Positions 45,300 through 55,625 of a stretch of 64,000 nucleotides of DNA are shown here, one piece after another. Positions within the stretch are counted from its first letter, which is position 1. Each line of letters begins with the position of its first letter. Made by a program: the position numbers and the translations under genes. The notes under the pieces were generated by a model. It did not search any database. It worked only from the letters and a program-made list of their open reading frames with translations, and was not told the origin of the DNA. The DNA is from Clusia tigrina (Eukaryota; Arthropoda; Insecta; Diptera; Clusiidae), in contig OV050030.1 of assembly GCA_920105625.2 (NCBI GenBank), positions 350,982,925-351,046,924 on the forward strand. Direction: 5' to 3'.

Positions 45300-46055
45300 C
45301 AGTTGGTCTTCCTAACATTTTTTATTTCGAAGGTGCCTTCAATTCCCTCTCACCCCTACATCAAAGCAAATGTACCTATGGTCTGCCAAGGAGACTTCAT
45401 TAAGCACATGAAATGTTGTTTGATATAAATGCGCTAGTAGGGTGAGATCTAAAACCTCCCCCCTTGTCCCATTTACAAAGGTAGGCTCGTTACCCCTATT
45501 TACCTTCACCAGACTGTTAGTAGTAATAAAATCAAGAAGTGACTCACCTCGAGCGTTCGTGTCCGTACTTCCCCATACCGTGTGGTGCGCGTTTGCATCG
45601 CAGCACATCACCCACTGTAGGTTACGAGTGCGACAGTACTCCGTAAGCTGCTGGAGCCCACGTAATACCGCGTCCTCTGTGTCGCCAGGTACGTACATGG
45701 ATGCCAGGACTATCGTTCTCTTCCCTTTGGCACTAGGCACTTCTGCCTGTATTGCCACCTGATCACGTTATAGAATCTTTGAAATTGGGAGGAATTAAAT
45801 ATTTTTGCTGATCATCATCGATGCCATCGGTCGGTCAACATTGTTGTCATAGATCAACTTACATGTTTTTGTCTGCAGACTATTTATGCGCCCATTTGTG
45901 GCCCATGGTTCCTGAATGGCTACGAAGTCCAGACACTGGCGTTCCACCAAGGCACTGAGCCTGTAAGAGGCTGCTATAGCCCTGTGGAGATTTATTTGGA
46001 GACAGTGAAGCTGCTTCCAAGAAGGGTTTTGCATTCGTAATGGGGCCTTGGACAT
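45300..46055 (-). pseudogene. LOA-like APE endonuclease
   Basis: On the - strand: LHCLQINLHRAIAASYRLSA (N-terminal Asn-Leu-His start), DFVAIQEPWATNGRI with the catalytic Glu, and MASMMISKNI. After a frame change, VLASMYVPGDTED, WVMCCDANAHHTVWGSTDTN, ARGESLLDFITTNSLVKVN, EVLDLTLLAHLY and VSLADHRYICFDV follow (the usual S-D-H is A-D-H). The domain is otherwise complete, about 230 codons, with one frameshift near 45.78 kb. Confidence 0.82.
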
Positions 46056-47640
46056 TATTTCCCAGACCGATCCTTGCGGATCTTACCACGCTTTGTGCTC
46101 CGCAAAGTTTCCGCAGCTTCCGTGTCTTTTCTCCCCCATTTTCTGAACCTACCAGAGAGAGGAGATGGTTTTGGACGTTGAGCACGAGTGTTGCCTCTCT
46201 CCGCTCTCTTTACTGGCTTTAAGAAATTGGGCCCCGTTATCGGCTTCTGGCAACTCTGTTTTGCCCGCTCTGCAACGGATGTTGTTGGTTGCTCTTCACC
46301 AACATCAGCAGGTTTTGTCCTGTTCCCCTTCAGTCTAGATCTGCGCTGTGCACTGCCAAAGCTATAGTAGACCTTGTTACCCAGTGTCTCAACCCTTTCA
46401 GACGAGATGGGGTCCAGAGCAATTGCCAGCTCGACCTGGTCGCCTTTTTGTAGGCGACGGAGCACCCGCCACTCACTGACACTAATTCCCGAATTCTGCG
46501 GCTCCACTTGCCCCAAAATGCGGTCATTCTGCCAAGACACCGAGCCCGGAAAGTAGCCAACGAATATCTTGGCCTTGGCACTTCTGCCTCGTCCACTGCC
46601 CTCAAATCAGCCCCCTCCCATTCTTCATGGCTGGTATCATTTCCTCAGCGGTTTCATCATCCATTGATCGTCAACCATCCAGGCTTGAAACTACAGCCTG
46701 CAAAGTGAGGTTTCACTGGGCCTCCACGGGTCTCGGACATATTATCGAGGATGCATCTCTGTACCTTCCCAATTTCTTCAGTAGACAATATGCCCTCCGG
46801 GAAATTGATAAGTGTAACCCCGACCTTTTTGGAGCAGAGTGTCTCCGTTAGAGTAGGCTGCACGCCATGTATATCAGAGACCACCGCTACCTTCTTTCTG
46901 GGACCAGGTTCGCCCCCAAGTAAGGTCTTTACCTCCTTCATCTCACCACAAACCGTGAGTTAGCTGAGGGCACTATTATCAATATTTTTTTTGCCCTCTT
47001 GTGCAAACCGTTTTGTCGGCCTGAAGTTCGATGTCCGCGTGGGGCCATCCGACCTGAATCTTTTAGCAGTCGTTCGCGCAGACACGTTGGCAGGATTTGC
47101 TGCCAATGACCGAGCTGTTTCCAGCGATATGCCCCTGGCAAGCAAACCCTTAAACCTTTTACGTCCAACGCCGGACAGCTTCACCCTTTATTTTGGAGCA
47201 GGTTCAAGAAGATTTCTCTCTTGTTCCGAGGAGATAGACATCCCAGCCGACTTCTGGCTAAGTGGGATATCCATATCCTCCGAAATTTCGGATAAGGGAC
47301 CTTGGCGATGGGACCAGATTCCCCCTCTACCACTGATGGCTGTGGGCTTTTTGTAGCCACATTTTCACCTTTGAAGGTGTGCAGTCGATTCTTTCATATA
47401 CTTTTCTTCTTTTTCCACACATTTTTCCTTATTTTTTTGCGTTTTGGTCACCCATGAGCGAACAGTCCACATTCGGAATACTTCCGCGCACTTTATGTTG
47501 ATTTTCACACAAAATTTTATACAAATTCTTTGATCCATTTTTCGGGATAGACAAAAATCGAAAACAAGCCAAAACACGTTCACGCACAATAGCTGTCAAA
47601 AACTGACTGAACATTCCAAAGGGCTGAGATTGTCAACATT
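46055..47640 (-). pseudogene. LOA-like ORF1 (RNA-binding gag-like)
   Basis: On the - strand: a 5' leader with GTCAGTTTTTGACAGCT near 47.6 kb, and a lysine/arginine-rich N-terminal region (47184-46960). A segment RKKVAVVSDIHGVQPTLTET, VGVTLINFPEGILSTEEIG follows (46941-46657). The C-terminal block ISVSEWRVLRRLQKGDQVEL, PISSERVETLGNKVYYSFG (46540-46330) has the S-E-W-R-V...Y-S-F-G pattern found near the end of LOA-type ORF1 proteins. Frames change at about 46.94 and 46.6 kb. ORF1 proteins bind the element RNA. Confidence 0.65.
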
Positions 47641-47735
47641 AGTGAGGATCATGAGTACCAACATAACGCCACAAAAAGCGTCGCGAAAATTCAAAATTCG
47701 CTATACTTTTTGAACAGATGCATCTGAGATCGGTG

Positions 47736-48115
47736 TCGAGCCTTTTTCACCGGGAAGTCCAGTACAAAATAAAAACCCGGTATATCCGCCAAAAGAGCCA
47801 GAGCCAGAAATAGAGCAGCAAAGCCCCAATGGTGTGAACAGTAGTTTGCCTTCGCGAGCAGACGCTCGAAGACTAATTAATTTAAGTCCGTCACTGGTCA
47901 CGTACATCTCAGATCCGGTAGAAATGAATCTGGAAACCACCCAAAAGGAAAATAACGCTCAAGTTTTGCCAGCCAGAAGTAAAACAAAAATAAGTAAAAT
48001 GGGTATAGTACCTATGTATAATGGTGCTGCGTCAGAAGACTTACGGTCAAAAGTCAACGGGTTCCACCAAGTTGCAACTTGCAAAGAGAAGCATAAGCCC
48101 CTACTATACATATAA
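47736..48115 (+). pseudogene. gag: Gypsy copy 3 gag fragment
   Basis: The frame 47834-48115 (MNSSLPSRADARRLINLSPSLVTYISDP...) matches copy 1 gag at 2150-2250 (RTNDRRLISLRPSLANYLSNP). MGIVPMYNGAASEDLRSKVN matches the capsid start of copies 1 and 2. The sequence then jumps to the RT linker (48.12 kb, equivalent to 4.09 kb of copy 1), deleting nucleocapsid and protease. Confidence 0.75.
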
Positions 48116-49760
48116 ACACGAAACTTAGGATTTGCAAAAGGAGCATCCAGCGGAGTGTGTTTATATGGGAGAAACCGTAACACACATTGACAAGAGTAAA
48201 GTGTACGCTTGCGTACTAAATGCATCAGAAAAAGACTACCTTATAGATAGGGATTTTAAGCCAAAGTTTACTAGTTACGATTATTTTAAGGAACCGAATT
48301 ATGGATCGGGTAATCAGATTTAGTAGGTTGCTATACCAAAAAGGATGGAGAGGGTGCAAGAATCACTGAAGTTAGTCCCAAGCGTAAATTCAGAAGAGAA
48401 GGCATCAATAGAATCCATATGTACGTCATTCCCCGACATATTTTTGCTGGAAATAGACCATCTAACATATACACCGGAAGTAGAGCATGAAATACTTACT
48501 AGAGTGGATCAACCACCAATAAACCAAAAGCTCACAAAGATGATGTAAACAGGCAAGTTGAAGGAATGCTAAGTAATAATCTAATTTCACCGAGTATCTC
48601 GCCTTGGAACTCACCAATAATTTTGGTACGCGACGCCACAATTAAACATGTGTTCCCAATCCCAAAGATAGAAGAAATCCTGGACCAATTAGGACAAAGC
48701 AAATATTTTTCTACGCTTGATTTACCAAGTGGCTACTTTCAGGTCCTGGTGGATACCCAAGATAAGCAGAAAACCGCATTCAGTACCGGTTTGGGGCACT
48801 ATGAGTTCAATATGATGCCGTTTGGATTAACAGGAGCGCCGGGTACCTTCCAACGGCTAATGAACCATGTGCTAGCAGGCTTACAAGGGTTAGATTGTTT
48901 TTTGTATATCGGTGATAGTGTAATTTATGGGAAGAACTTGTAGCAGCATTCGCAACGCTTGTGCAAGGTGCTCCAGAAACTACGAGAACACAATTTGAAA
49001 TTGAACACGGAGAAGTGTAAATTTTTGCTAAGAGAGGTGTTTTATTTTGGCTGGACCACTGTGATCCGCAGAAGGCTGAATGCGTAAAAAATTTAACAAT
49101 TTCGCGGAATAGAAAGGAAGTGCAAGCATTTCTAGGACTAGTGAGCTATTTTAGGAAGTTCGTAGAAAGACTAGCGGAATTGCGTTGCCAATTAATAAGT
49201 TGGTATGTAAAGAAGCACACTTTTAATGGACAGAGTGCTGTCAACAAGCATTCGAGAGACTAAAAGAGATAATTAGCTCTCCACCGATTTTGACGTACCC
49301 CGACTTTGAGTAAACTTTTTTGTTGACCACCGATGCTAGCAATGAAGCATTGGGGGCAGTGTTGTCACAAGGGAAAGTCGGCAAAGACCGCCCAATAGCA
49401 TTCGCAAGCAGAGCGCTTAGCGGTACGGAGAAGAGATTCTCCACACTAGAGCAAGAATTTCTAGCCATAGTGTGGGCTACGAAGAATTTTAGGGCATATC
49501 TGCTAGGACGCCCATTCAAAATGTATACCTACCATCAACCGCTGAGGAGTATAGCGAATCTTAAAGATCAAACCTCTCGGTTGGCACGTTTCGGTACAAA
49601 TTGTCTGAGTATGATTTTGGAATCTTATACAAGCCTGGGAAAAAGAACCCAAATGCCGTTGCACTTGGCAGAGTGCCACAAAAGCAAAAGATATCGGTAG
49701 TTCAAACTAGAGCAAAGGCATAGCCCAACAGGGAGAAGATCAATGTTAAATGGTCAGTAG
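48116..49760 (+). pseudogene. pol: Gypsy copy 3 RT and RNase H
   Basis: Linker frames (48132-48548) lead to RT 48566-48943: ISPWNSPIILVR, then a short deletion, FPIPKIEEILDQLGQSKYFS, YEFNMMPFGLTGAPGTFQRL, and the active-site box FLYIGDSVIYG, where YLDD has become YIGD. After frameshifts RNase H follows at 49320-49700 (MLTTDASNEALGAVLSQGKV, YTYHQPLR with Asp changed to Tyr). Loss of a catalytic Asp in both domains rules out activity. Confidence 0.82.
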
Positions 49761-49799
49761 TTGACATAAAAGCAGCAGAAATAAAAGAAACGAATGATG

Positions 49800-50376
49800 A
49801 ATAAAAGAGACGATTTGATAAAGTTCACATGGATATTGTAGATATTTTACCTGAGACAGTTTCGGGAAATGAGTACACCTCGACGTTCCAAGATGTTTTT
49901 CAAAGTATATTGCATGCAGAGGCGAGTATGGTACCCAAAGCATTTTTTGCCGTAATTATGGCGCGGTACTAAACACCGAAAGTGTTGGTGACCGACAACG
50001 GTTCGAATTTCGTGTCAAAATTATTCTCTGAGAATTGTAAAATGCTAGGGATTAAGAAACTACATATTACTAATTATCATCCGCAAGCAAACGGTTCTCC
50101 AGAACGAAGCCATAGACCTCTGGCAGAATTCTTGCGTAGCTTCGTCAAAGAGGATGGCACTAACTGGGATCTGTGGTTAACTACGGCCATGCATGTACAC
50201 AACAATACTGTACATGTATCAACGAACCAAACTCCGTTTAGTACACTCTATGGGTTCGATTTCAACATGCCAGGAAATTTGAAGCGCAAATGTTTGTCAT
50301 TATACAATTCGGATGACCCAAATTAAGTACGGAAATATCAGCTACAGAGAGCGCAAGAGTTGGTTAGAAAAAACCA
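49800..50376 (+). pseudogene. Gypsy copy 3 integrase fragment
   Basis: FDKVHMDIVDILPETVSGNE (first Asp) follows a deletion of the zinc-binding domain. A frame change leads to 49982-50326 with LVTDNGSNFVSKLF (second Asp) and NGSPERSHRPLAEFLRSF (Glu). The frame stops at GACCCAAATTAA (50324-50326) and similarity to copy 1 ends at about 50376, where a different sequence begins. Confidence 0.8.
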
Positions 50377-50509
50377 CGCGACACATATATACGTTTGTCT
50401 ATAAGAAACTTTGGAAGTACAATAAGATTTTGTATGTACAAGTAGAGGGGTTTAGGTCATTCTTTGAGGAGGAGGTGCATATTGGTCGAAGCATACCAGA
50501 GGGGGTAAT

Positions 50510-50826
50510 ACCAAAGAACATCAACGTAATAAGAAGTCTCATCAAGAAGAAGAACATAGTATTTGATTTTGTCTTTCTCATTACGAGTTAAATGGGCGAT
50601 ACTACAAATCATTATAACTACAGAATCATGAAAACTACAGAATTTTGAATTTTGTTGTGAATAATTGTACACACATGGGCTTATATACATATGTCTGTAT
50701 GTTTGCATGCAAATACAAAACAAAAACAAATAAGAGAAGCACGTGTGTATGTACTTACATTTATACATATATATTTCTGGTAGGTAGGACTGAAGGGTGA
50801 AGGGTGCGAAACGCGAAATAAGAGCA
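50510..50826 (+). repeat. outer inverted repeat, left arm
   Basis: It is the reverse complement of 53274-53541 with small indels. Shared landmarks in this orientation are TACCAAAGAACATC, AATAAGAAGTCTCATCA, AAATGGGC, GGGCTTA-AGACATATG, ACATTTATACATATATA and GAAACGCGAAAT. No gene. Confidence 0.8.
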
Positions 50827-50854
50827 AAGAAGATTAGCAAACGGATTTTTGTTT

Positions 50855-50925
50855 ACCTTCTTTGGTCGAGGTGGTAAAGGCGTCAATCTTGATGCATTCG
50901 GACCTGGATTCAAATCGCGAAATAG
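50855..50925 (+). other. tRNA-like sequence, possibly a SINE head
   Basis: TTGGTCGAGGTGGTAAAGGCG resembles the tRNA A box of Ser/Leu-type tRNAs (TGGCCGAG-GGT-AAGGCG), and about 45 bp on, GGACCTGGATTCAAATC resembles the B box/T-arm. The acceptor stem does not pair convincingly and no anticodon arm was built, so it is a decayed tRNA or the pol III promoter of a short interspersed element. Confidence 0.4.
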
Positions 50926-52068
50926 CTCTTTTATTGCCGTAGAACTTTTTTTTAAATTTGTTCTCCACAAAATTTGATGAATATTTTATTATTTCCTTGT
51001 ACAACCTCATAACACCTTAATAGTAATTACACCATATGGACATATGGATTCGTAATTAAAATAGCTGTGTGTACTCTTTGACAACTATTTCACACAATGC
51101 AAATCGCAATAAGCATACATAATCTATTTTTTTAAAAATGGAACTATTGGTACTCCAGTTTTTATTGGCTTTGAAAGTTTTGTTGTAATTTTAATAATAA
51201 GATAATATGTATATTAGACCTGGCGCAGCTAATATGGAGTTTTTTATTTTTTGGAATTTTGAATGTGGATAGCGATCAAAATATGCGATTTGATGCCAAA
51301 ATTGATGTAGCAAATTTTCAGGCTGAACGGATGGTGCCAACCCGTGCCATAATGAGGTCAAAGGTCAAACTTTTGAAAAGCCAGCAAAATACTCTTTTTT
51401 TGCATTTTATCAATTTTTTTAATTAGAAATACAATGAATAAAACTACTATAAATTAGAACATCATTTATAACTTGTAAATTATTATTTGTATTAACGCTG
51501 TAGTTTACAATTTCACCAGAATCACATACTTTTATATTATAATTTTTAATTGAGCTCTAAATTGCAAAAATGTATGGTGTTTCTGCTATTATTATGTATT
51601 TATATTTGTCACTAGAGTGATATTGACATCTATTTCTCGAATATTCGAGTATATTCTTGTGGTGGTTCCTACCTAGTGTCATCTCCATCTATTTCTCGAA
51701 TCTTCGACGATTTTTTAGCCTATTTTCATGATTTTTGCCCATTTTTCATCGATTTTCCCCATTTTTTGCTGTTTTTATGCGCTTTTTTGTAGTTCTTGCG
51801 CAAACTTATCGATATAATTCTTACCGATTTTCATTTTTACAATATACTATGCAATATTATTGCCATTTCAAGCAACTCAACACACTTTTTAAATACAGAA
51901 ACCATCCTTTTTACGCTTTTTCGGATGATTTTCGCGTTTTTTATTGATTTAAATAAATTTTTTGAATACATTTTTTCGGTATAAAAATGAATGGAAATGC
52001 GTGTTTCTCCGTATTAATGTAATTAATTTTAAATTGGCAATTGAAATATAGAATTATTCAATGGAATA

Positions 52069-52482
52069 TCATTCGTTATCCTCCAATTCCATTAACAAAT
52101 TCCAGCAAAGATCTGCCAAAAGTGAATCTAATTTTTTTCCACTGTACCAGTGTTCCAACTGTGCTGATACCTGGTGGAAACGTTCACCATGCTCGTCTGA
52201 TTCAGACGGCAACTGACGCTCAAAGTGATCTTGGTGGTGATGCATGAAATGCACTTTCAACGACATTCGAACACCGATGTTTTCGAAAGATTGCAGCATA
52301 TCTTCAACAATGGCACGCCAATTGTCCACCCGATGAATGCCGAGAACTTTTTCGATCACTGCTTTCAGGCTATCCCAAGCGATGAGTTCCGTCTCTTGAA
52401 GGACATTGTTGAAGTATTCATCCTTCATCAGTTTGCGAATGTCTGGGCCATTCAACACAATTTTGGAATCCGATAAGGACAA
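52069..52482 (-). CDS. unrecognised TE-associated protein fragment
   Basis: A 137-codon open frame on the - strand: NGPDIRKLMKDEYFNNVLQ, ELIAWDSLKAVIEKVLG, MSLKVHFMHHHQDHF, SDEHGERFHQVSAQLEHWY and LLADLCWNLL. The S-D-E-H-G-E-R-F-H-Q...D-x-C-W pattern recalls a protein type that recurs in many arthropod genomes with no assigned function; that is from memory. The frame probably lacks its natural N-terminus, because it begins in what looks like the middle of a domain. It overlaps antisense with the start of the neighbouring + frame. Confidence 0.5.
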   Translation of the reverse strand: MSLSDSKIVLNGPDIRKLMKDEYFNNVLQETELIAWDSLKAVIEKVLGIHRVDNWRAIVEDMLQSFENIGVRMSLKVHFMHHHQDHFERQLPSESDEHGERFHQVSAQLEHWYSGKKLDSLLADLCWNLLMELEDNE

Positions 52483-52864
52483 TCACATCTGCGATGATGT
52501 TGATATTTTCCCTTCTAAAAAAGTGTGTGCAAGCGTTGATGAATTACAATTATTCACATCCAAAAATTTAAGCTCTTTTGTAACCACAAAAACAAAAATT
52601 TTTTTTTCTCGTGTGGAAATTCCTATGGATTTTTTACGCTTTGATCCGTCAAATTGGCCTAAGAGCGAAGCATTTTGTAAAGGGGAACAGATCGTCAAAT
52701 GCATTACTGTTGTGAATGATGCCGCCGAAAGAAAAGTCAAACTAATAACGGACTTTAACAGATGCTTAACACACAACGAAGATGATAAAAAGTACTTGTT
52801 ACACATTGTAGAGGGCTACCGTACTATAGACTTCCCATACTATACAAAATCTTCATTGATTTAA
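52483..52864 (+). CDS. unrecognised TE-associated protein fragment, C-terminal
   Basis: The + frame ends at TAA 52862-52864 and contains VDELQLFTSKNLSSFVTTK, KIFFSRVEIPMDFLRFDPSN, IVKCITVVNDAAERKVKLIT and NEDDKKYLLHIVEGYR. The V-N-D-x-A-E-R-x-V-K-L-I...LL-x-V-V-E pattern also recurs in uncharacterised arthropod repeat proteins (memory). Its open frame extends upstream to 52406, but that part is antisense to the - frame, so the family-like part begins at about 52483. An AATAAA lies just after the stop (52865). Confidence 0.5.
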
Positions 52865-53273
52865 AATAAAATTAATTTAAGCCTATTAAATAAAAATTAA
52901 AGAAAAAACATATTTATATACTATTTCTTATTAAAAAATTTATAAAATCCAAAAAAAAAGTATATTTTGGTGATTTTTGAAAATTTTTACCTTTGACCTC
53001 ATTATGGCACGGCTTGGCACCCTCCGATCAGCCTGAAAATTGGCTACATCAATTTTGGTATCAAATCGCATATTTTGATCGCTACCCACATTCAAGTTTC
53101 AAAAAAAAAATTGTAACGCCAGGTCTAATGAATATAAATAAAACAGATTTCCTTCTATTGAGTATGTTGGCCGATTATATCAGGCGAATAGAAATCGAAA
53201 ACAGAATCACACTTCACATTATCAAATTATTCATTAATTTCAAATTGATATGTGAATTTGACAAAAGGCTTCT

Positions 53274-53541
53274 CTGTTTTCATTTCGCGTTTCCCACCCT
53301 TCAGTAGTCAGTACCTACCAGAATTATATATGTATAAATGTATGTAAATACACACGTTCTTCTTTTTATTTCGCTTATGAGTATACAAACATGCATATGT
53401 CTGTAAGCCCGTGTGTGTGCAATTAAAAAAAAAAAAATATTGTAGTTTGCCCATTTAGCTCGTAACGTGAAAGAGAAAATCAAAGATTTTGTTCTTCTTC
53501 CTGATGAGACTTCTTATTACGTCGATGTTCTTTGGTAATAT
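53274..53541 (-). repeat. outer inverted repeat, right arm
   Basis: It pairs with 50510-50826. A poly-A run (53430-53440) is specific to this arm, and some landmarks are shortened, consistent with old divergence. Confidence 0.8.
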
Positions 53542-53599
53542 TTACTCTTGACCTGGAATAATAAATAAATATGAAGACAGAACTAATGTAGATAGATTT

Positions 53600-54300
53600 T
53601 TTTGTGATGTTTTTATTTATTTGGAGAATGTTTTTATCAATTGTTTCTGTAGTACTGTAATACTAATAACGGGGGGAAACCCTGGAACGGTGCACTCCTG
53701 GATTCGATGCAATAGCACCACCAATCGTCCAAGAATCGTCTGGACGGCCGCATCCTCCGATTGCCGGAGAGTGAGTGCCAGCTTCCAGGCGAGGTCCAGT
53801 TCGTCCGGGTAGTCCCAGCTTGTATCCAAGTCCGCCATGGAATTCAGGAGCAACTGCGAGGACTGGGAGCGTCCCCCCAGAGTCGATCCAGCAACGTCTG
53901 GATCTCCTATGTGTCCAGGTGCTTAGCGGCAGCATGCTTGACCTCGCTGTGGTTTACCCTAACGGAGTCGAGACCCCTAATACAATCCCCAAAGGCACTG
54001 TTAAGAATCTTCATACTCATTTTATCAAATTACCAGTCCTTTTCGTAGAACACTAGAGGCACTTAACGAGGCTGGTGTCTGCTCCTGAGTCTACCAGAAG
54101 TAGTAGTTTACCACTAGCCGTCTCCTTGCAGGGTATCTCGATGAACGCATCGGCTGTTCTACAAACCACGAAACCACGCATTCCTGTCGCCATTCATCTC
54201 CAAGCTATCGCATAATATCTTGGCCCTTTCGTCTCGATGTCATATCGTCTTCCGATATGTGCTGTTCCTGAAACTTCCTTCTTCATGTCACAATCACAGA
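53600..54300 (-). pseudogene. Gypsy-type gag/protease fragment (fourth locus)
   Basis: On the - strand at 54170-54050: VVCRTADAFIEIPCKETASG, KLLLLVDSGADTSLVKCL, a retroviral-type protease start with an intact D-S-G-A-D. It is comparable to FIEMPCEEAVSGKLVLLVDS in Gypsy copy 1. Downstream (53935-53610) the sequence is GC-rich with frames that look coding (SWDYPDELDLAWKLALTLRQ) but no recognised domain. The order protease-then-unknown is not that of an intact element, so rearrangement is likely. Confidence 0.6.
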
Positions 54301-54885
54301 ACTGCATCTTTATAATAGTTCTTCTTAATTTCTTAGGTAACATTTTTAACTCATATATTTATGTACTTAATCTCAATTTCTTTTTTATAGTATTATTAAT
54401 TTAATAAATTATAATATATACTATGGATTATAATACATATTTATATTAGTATAATTTTGGTTTTTTCTTTACATTTATTTCGTTATCAATTTGATCGCAA
54501 AAAAAATATTACTAATTTTGTTTTTAAATTTTATACTTTACAGTAATTATAAGTTTTTAAAAAAAAAAATGTTCTCTTAATTGTACATACATTTTCTTCT
54601 CTTAATTCTGCACGTATATCATGCTTATTTAATATGACTTAATCTGTTAAAAGTCAAAATTTGTTTAGAAAAATTAAAGATATTTTAAACCTTTATTTCA
54701 TTAACTTGATTTTTCAAATAAATATTAATTTTTTCTCCAATTATGAGCAAATTTATTTTCCCACTGACCCACACACACACACATCCCTGGGGCAGCGCGT
54801 ACAGAATTGTGTTGAAGAAACTCCAGAACAATTCTAACACACCGCTGTTCCCGCACCACAATTCTAACACATCTGTGCGAGAACA
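54301..54885. other. AT-rich spacer
   Basis: Long A and T runs and a CACACACACACAC microsatellite at about 54770 are present; no gene seen. Confidence 0.55.
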
Positions 54886-55625
54886 ATGGCTAAGATTGTG
54901 ACAGGTCTGTTCCCACAGAATGCCGAGCTAAGGCCTGAATGGGAAGTAGGCCACGCTAAAGATCCGATCCCGCCGGTCACAACAGAAGAGGTTCTAGGAG
55001 CGGCAGATAAAATGAAAAGCAACAGGGTTCCAGGTCTGGATGGGATACCAAATATGGTAATTAAAGCTGCCAATTGGTATCGGATCCTAAGTGCTCTACG
55101 CACCTTGTATATCCCTGGATACCTACTAAGAGTCACAGAAAGCTATTTCTAGGATAGACTATTGTTATACGACACATACGAAGGCCCAAAAGAGTACAAT
55201 ATCACAGGAGGAGTTCCGCAAGGATCGGTGCTACGGCCACTTCTCTGGAATGCCATGTACGATAGTATTCTGGAAATTGAGCGACAAAAAGGAGTCGATA
55301 TTATAGGGTATGCGGACGACATAGCCATAGTAGTAGTAGCCAATAAAATTGTGGACGTGGCAGCCAAATATTATGAAACCATCGAAAGAGCCAAGACGCC
55401 GTTGCAGATGGCTCGATTGCAACTAGCCGAACACAAAACGGACGCAGTACTAATGAGTAGCCGCAAAAAGATTGAGAGCCTAGAAATAAGGGTAGGAGGA
55501 CATATGATCACGTCACGCCCATATATAAAATACTTAGGAGTCCTTCTAGACCATCGGCTCAATTTCAAGGAACACCTGATATCTGCAAGTGATAAAGCCA
55601 TCAGAGTAGGAGCAGCCTTGGTAAG
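54886..55625 (+). pseudogene. R1-clade reverse transcriptase fragment
   Basis: On the + strand: VTTEEVLGAADKMKSNRVPG, LDGIPNMVIKAA, then a frame break at 55152. Next are KEYNITGGVPQGSVLRPLLW, the intact active site IIGYADDIAIVVVA at about 55300-55340, RLQLAEHKTDAVLMSS, VGGHMITSRPYIKYLGVLLD and HLISASDKAIRVGAALVS. Part of the fingers/palm is missing between the two frames. The gene is cut at 55625 by the LTR of the BEL element, and its remainder should lie beyond the right edge of the window. Confidence 0.8.
55621..55625 (+). other. target-site duplication of the BEL element (one side)
   Basis: GTAAG immediately precedes the LTR start TGTTAAAC. BEL/Pao integration duplicates 4-6 bp, so GTAAG is predicted again after the right LTR outside the window. 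Confidence 0.45.

Larger units (their letters stand above)
43000..47650 (-). mobile_element. LOA-like non-LTR retrotransposon, nearly full length
   Basis: On the - strand the order is ORF1 (about 47.6-46.06 kb), APE endonuclease (46.05-45.3 kb), linker and RT (45.2-43.75 kb), RNase H (43.57-43.19 kb), 3' UTR. The presence of a C-terminal RNase H and the wording place it in the LOA/I group. Many stops and frameshifts show it is dead. It ends close to the 5' end of Gypsy copy 3. Confidence 0.8.
47720..50376 (+). mobile_element. Ty3/Gypsy LTR retrotransposon, copy 3
   Basis: This is the third copy of the family, without LTRs. It joins in the gag gene (VEPFSPGSP region, equivalent to 2050 in copy 1), lacks most of gag and all protease, and keeps the RT linker, RT and RNase H. 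It lacks the RNase H-integrase connection and ends inside integrase at about 50376. Three internal deletions are visible by comparison with copy 1: 48.09, about 48.63 and about 49.80 kb. Confidence 0.85.
51210..53141. mobile_element. DNA transposon with long TIRs, family unrecognised
   Basis: The ends are TAGACCTGGCG (left, 51220 region) and CGCCAGGTCTA (right, 53123-53133 region). The inverted repeats extend about 170 bp inward, sharing AGCGATCAAAATATGCGATTTGAT, AAAATTGATGTAGC, AATTTTCAGGCTGA, CCGTGCCATAATGAGGTCAAAGGT. The flanks read ATGTATAT and ATGAATAT, an 8-bp duplication with one mismatch, as made by hAT- or P-type transposases. Inside are two divergent frames. No known transposase motif was seen. 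It lies within an outer pair of inverted repeats. Confidence 0.65.
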
